From Adineta steineri (taxonomy: Eukaryota; Rotifera; Eurotatoria; Adinetida; Adinetidae), in assembly GCA_905250115.1 (NCBI GenBank), contig CAJNOI010000131.1, positions 7,217 through 71,216 on the forward strand: a stretch of DNA of 64,000 nt, in the 5' to 3' direction. Under the pieces are notes generated by a model. The model did not search any database and was not told where the DNA came from. It saw only the letters and a list, made by a program, of their open reading frames with translations. The position numbers were made by a program, and so were the translations under genes. Position 1 is the first letter of the stretch; each line of letters opens with the position of its first letter. This document shows positions 61,801 to 64,000 of this stretch, piece after piece.

Positions 61801-63162
61801 AAGTAATTAAAAATATGTTGCTATATATATTTTTGCTTTTGTTGTTAGGTTTCTTATTGCTGCTGATGATGGGTAAATTTTGTCGACTTGTTGTGTTTCT
61901 GCTGCTAGTATATAGAAGAAAAAAGGGTTGTTTGAGCATCTGAAACGCAAAAAAACAACATCCTCCGCCTGACGTTCGTCTCGCAAAAATCTACCCCCTT
62001 CACATACCGAAAAAATGCTCTTTTTTTTACACGGGGCCTCGATCAGCTGCTGCTGTTTTCCTCTATCGTTCTTTCATTCTGTCTTTTTTCTCGACGTATT
62101 CTTCTTCTTCGTTTCTCTTATGTTTTACATCTTCTACTACTATATTACTATTACCCTATTCATGTGATGACGCTCACGCGCATTCATAACCCCTATTGTT
62201 GTGCTGTTTTATATGATGATATGAATAGCGTGCTCAGACAAAAAAAAAGAAAAAGAAAAGCGAGCTTCAATAATAGATAAATAAAACTAGTCATATGCCC
62301 ATTGTAAATCTACGCAGTTTATTTTTATAGAAGATATTTTTTACGTTTAATAGTATTTACAATAGATTTTCAAGTGTTATAAATCTCAATAATTAACAAA
62401 CATATATATACATAAAAATAAAACGATGAACAATGAACATTTCATGTTCACTTGAGACATTCAAAATTAATCGAGTGACAATGAAACGATTTTTAACAGT
62501 ATTTATACAAATTCAATGATTTTCAATCCAATTCTCTCGCCCTTTATATAAATCTAACATAAACATCTATATGTATAGGTGAGATGTATTCGTTGATAAA
62601 AGTGCTATTTGTTCACACTGAAATCGAAGATAGAAAATGTATTATGATGAGACAATAAGTATATTTATATAGTATATATGCAAAATCATACATCGGTTCA
62701 TTTTACATCATCATATTCATAGACTTTTGTCTATTGTTGATGTTCATACATACATATATATATATATAAAATAAATAATTATATGATGAGACAAAAATAT
62801 ATATATATAGATGATGTAATTGACAACGTATTCTTCATATATATTTTTTCTTTCTTTCGCATAGATGTAAACTGTAACGAAGATAAACTAGAAAAAGAAA
62901 TGTGACAATTTACTATGATCTATTTCTTCATTTCTAATTTTATTTGTAAATAAAAATAAAATACAAAAGACAATGAAATATGTAAAAAGCATGTTATTAA
63001 ATTTGTTCATTAAATTTTCACACATATTGTATGATAGAAATATCCTTGAATCAATTTACTTTGTAAATTTCAAAAGAGCGAAAAAACGAAAAGCGAGAAG
63101 AAAAATAAGTGCAATCATGCATAAAAAAAATGTGATTCAATAAGGGTTGTTGTATCACATAA
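58809..63162. other. 4.35-kb gene-free stretch between divergent genes
   Basis: The longest gap in the window, between the YPEL start (minus) and the glycosyltransferase start (plus). It is A+T-rich with microsatellites (TG run at 61130-61161, C10 at 59184-59193, TATA runs near 62755-62815) and short random frames. The YPEL and glycosyltransferase promoters must lie here. No RNA gene was recognised. Confidence 0.5.
61130..61161. repeat. TG microsatellite
   Basis: An imperfect (TG)n run with ATG and CG interruptions. It lacks the GGG of the telomere-type tracts and has no opposed arm. Confidence 0.7.
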
Positions 63163-63981
63163 ATGTTGTATTATAATCGATCGTGGCGACGTTATTTAAG
63201 ACCATTTTCTCGAGTCTTCTATGTTTTTATTCTATTATTTTGTATTGGAATTATTTGGTTGATATTTACAGTATATCTCTTTAATAGAATTAATAATCAT
63301 CATGTCGAACAGAAAATTGATATCACAACACGAAATCCATCATTAATATTTTGTTTTGTACTTACTGAAAATAATCGTCATTTAACATCAGCACGAGCTA
63401 TTGCTTATAGTTGGGGTAAACGATGTGATCGTTTTTATTTTGTTACTCGTCTTCTAAATACAAGTATTGAATTAATGACATTAGAAGCATTTGAAAATAC
63501 AACTGATATATCACCAACTACAATAACACAAGAAACTCTTAATGTTCTTCTATATTTACAACAACAATATATGTTTGCACCGTATCATTGGTTTTTACGA
63601 GCAAGTGATGAATCATTTGTTATAATGCCAAATCTACGACGACTTATTAATCAATTAAATAAATATGAAAATAATCGTCCATTAGCTTATGTTGGTGATG
63701 TTGAAGAATTATATAAAAAATATCAAATTGTAACAAGTGGTTCAGTTATGTTATTTAATCGTATTACATTAGATCGTTTAGGTAGATTATATAATTTAGA
63801 AAATTTACAATCTAAAGTTGATAAAGAAAATGAAAAATGTTTAAACGAGATGATCTATGATCATGAATTTGTTAAATGTATGAAACAATATGAAATAATT
63901 ATTAATCCAATCAATAATAATTTAATACTTTCACAAAATTTATCATTCTATAAGATGGATAAACGATTAAAGGTAAAGTAG
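63163..63981 (+). CDS. C1GALT1-like (GT31) glycosyltransferase, possibly continuing past the window
   Basis: An exon of 272 codons encodes a type II membrane protein: a basic cytosolic tail (NRSWRRYLRPFSR), an anchor (residues about 19-42, VFYVFILLFCIGIIWLIFTV) and a luminal domain. LIFCFVLTENNRHLTSARAI, AYSWGKRCDRFYFVTRL, YHWFLRASDESFVIMPNLRR, LAYVGDVEELY and VTSGSVMLFNRITLDRLGRL line up with core-1 beta-1,3-galactosyltransferase (C1GALT1), which extends O-GalNAc on mucin-type glycans in the Golgi. The usual ADDDTY metal site reads ASDESF here. AAAG/GTAAAGTAG at the end fits a splice donor, so the real protein may have more exons to the right; the in-frame TAG would then be intronic. The ATG at 63163 directly precedes the tail. 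Confidence 0.82.
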   Translation: MLYYNRSWRRYLRPFSRVFYVFILLFCIGIIWLIFTVYLFNRINNHHVEQKIDITTRNPSLIFCFVLTENNRHLTSARAIAYSWGKRCDRFYFVTRLLNTSIELMTLEAFENTTDISPTTITQETLNVLLYLQQQYMFAPYHWFLRASDESFVIMPNLRRLINQLNKYENNRPLAYVGDVEELYKKYQIVTSGSVMLFNRITLDRLGRLYNLENLQSKVDKENEKCLNEMIYDHEFVKCMKQYEIIINPINNNLILSQNLSFYKMDKRLKVK

Positions 63982-64000
63982 AAATAAGAAAACTAATCCT

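Noticed and set aside
1-64000. Retroelements or other virus-like elements
   Set aside because: No reverse transcriptase, integrase, capsid or long terminal repeat pattern was recognised; the only mobile-looking units are small non-coding inverted-repeat pieces.

Overview
This is nuclear DNA from a small-genome animal, most probably a bdelloid rotifer (genus not resolved). Genes are compact and split by AT-rich introns, mostly 45-200 bp, with GT..AG borders. Conserved animal genes (RPL15, RFK, akirin, GRP94, polyhomeotic, YPEL, WDR59) sit beside families expanded in bdelloids: membrane-anchored pentapeptide proteins, FG-GAP/VCBS propellers, NHL proteins and ADP-ribosyltransferase-TPR proteins. 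Perfect tracts of the hexamer TGTGGG, the repeat I recall being reported for bdelloid telomeres, lie inside the window. Intergenic DNA is very A+T-rich.

Layout. 0-15 kb is accessory-like: a decayed B-box/NHL gene, two same-order pairs of [pentapeptide protein + FG-GAP propeller], a three-exon GH3 beta-xylosidase-type gene on the other strand between the pairs, and several telomere-type fold-back tracts. 15-40 kb is core-like: WDR59 (GATOR2) with a tRNA-Gly(TCC) gene inside an intron, a PMP3-family proteolipid, two tandem four-TM proteins, riboflavin kinase with a small inverted-repeat element in its last intron, a single-pass membrane protein, RPL15, a ZnT1/10-like SLC30 protein, an SLC22-like transporter and akirin. 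40-49 kb is accessory-like again: telomere-type tracts (one holding a 10-N assembly gap), an ART-TPR protein and a TPR remnant. 49-64 kb returns to core genes: HSP90B1/GRP94, polyhomeotic, a copine-like VWA protein, YPEL, a 4.35-kb gene-free stretch, and a C1GALT1-like glycosyltransferase that may continue past the window edge.

There is no operon logic. Core genes act in separate pathways: nutrient sensing (WDR59), translation (RPL15, tRNA), flavin synthesis (RFK), metal and solute transport (SLC30, SLC22), chromatin and transcription (akirin, polyhomeotic), ER folding (GRP94) and O-glycosylation (C1GALT1-like). Several neighbours are tail-to-tail 100-150 bp apart. Exon borders were set by eye from splice consensus, reading phase and family alignment from memory; in nearly every gene the phases close exactly.

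Most worth a second look: (i) repeated TGTGGG-type tracts arranged as a G-rich arm followed by a C-rich arm, at every stage of decay and mainly in the accessory blocks; (ii) the duplicated pentapeptide/propeller pair, whose propeller exons are both exactly 1034 nt (seven 147-bp units); (iii) changed active-site residues in the SLC30 and C1GALT1-like proteins; (iv) an 11-nt last coding exon in akirin; (v) a non-canonical HYDL tail on GRP94.
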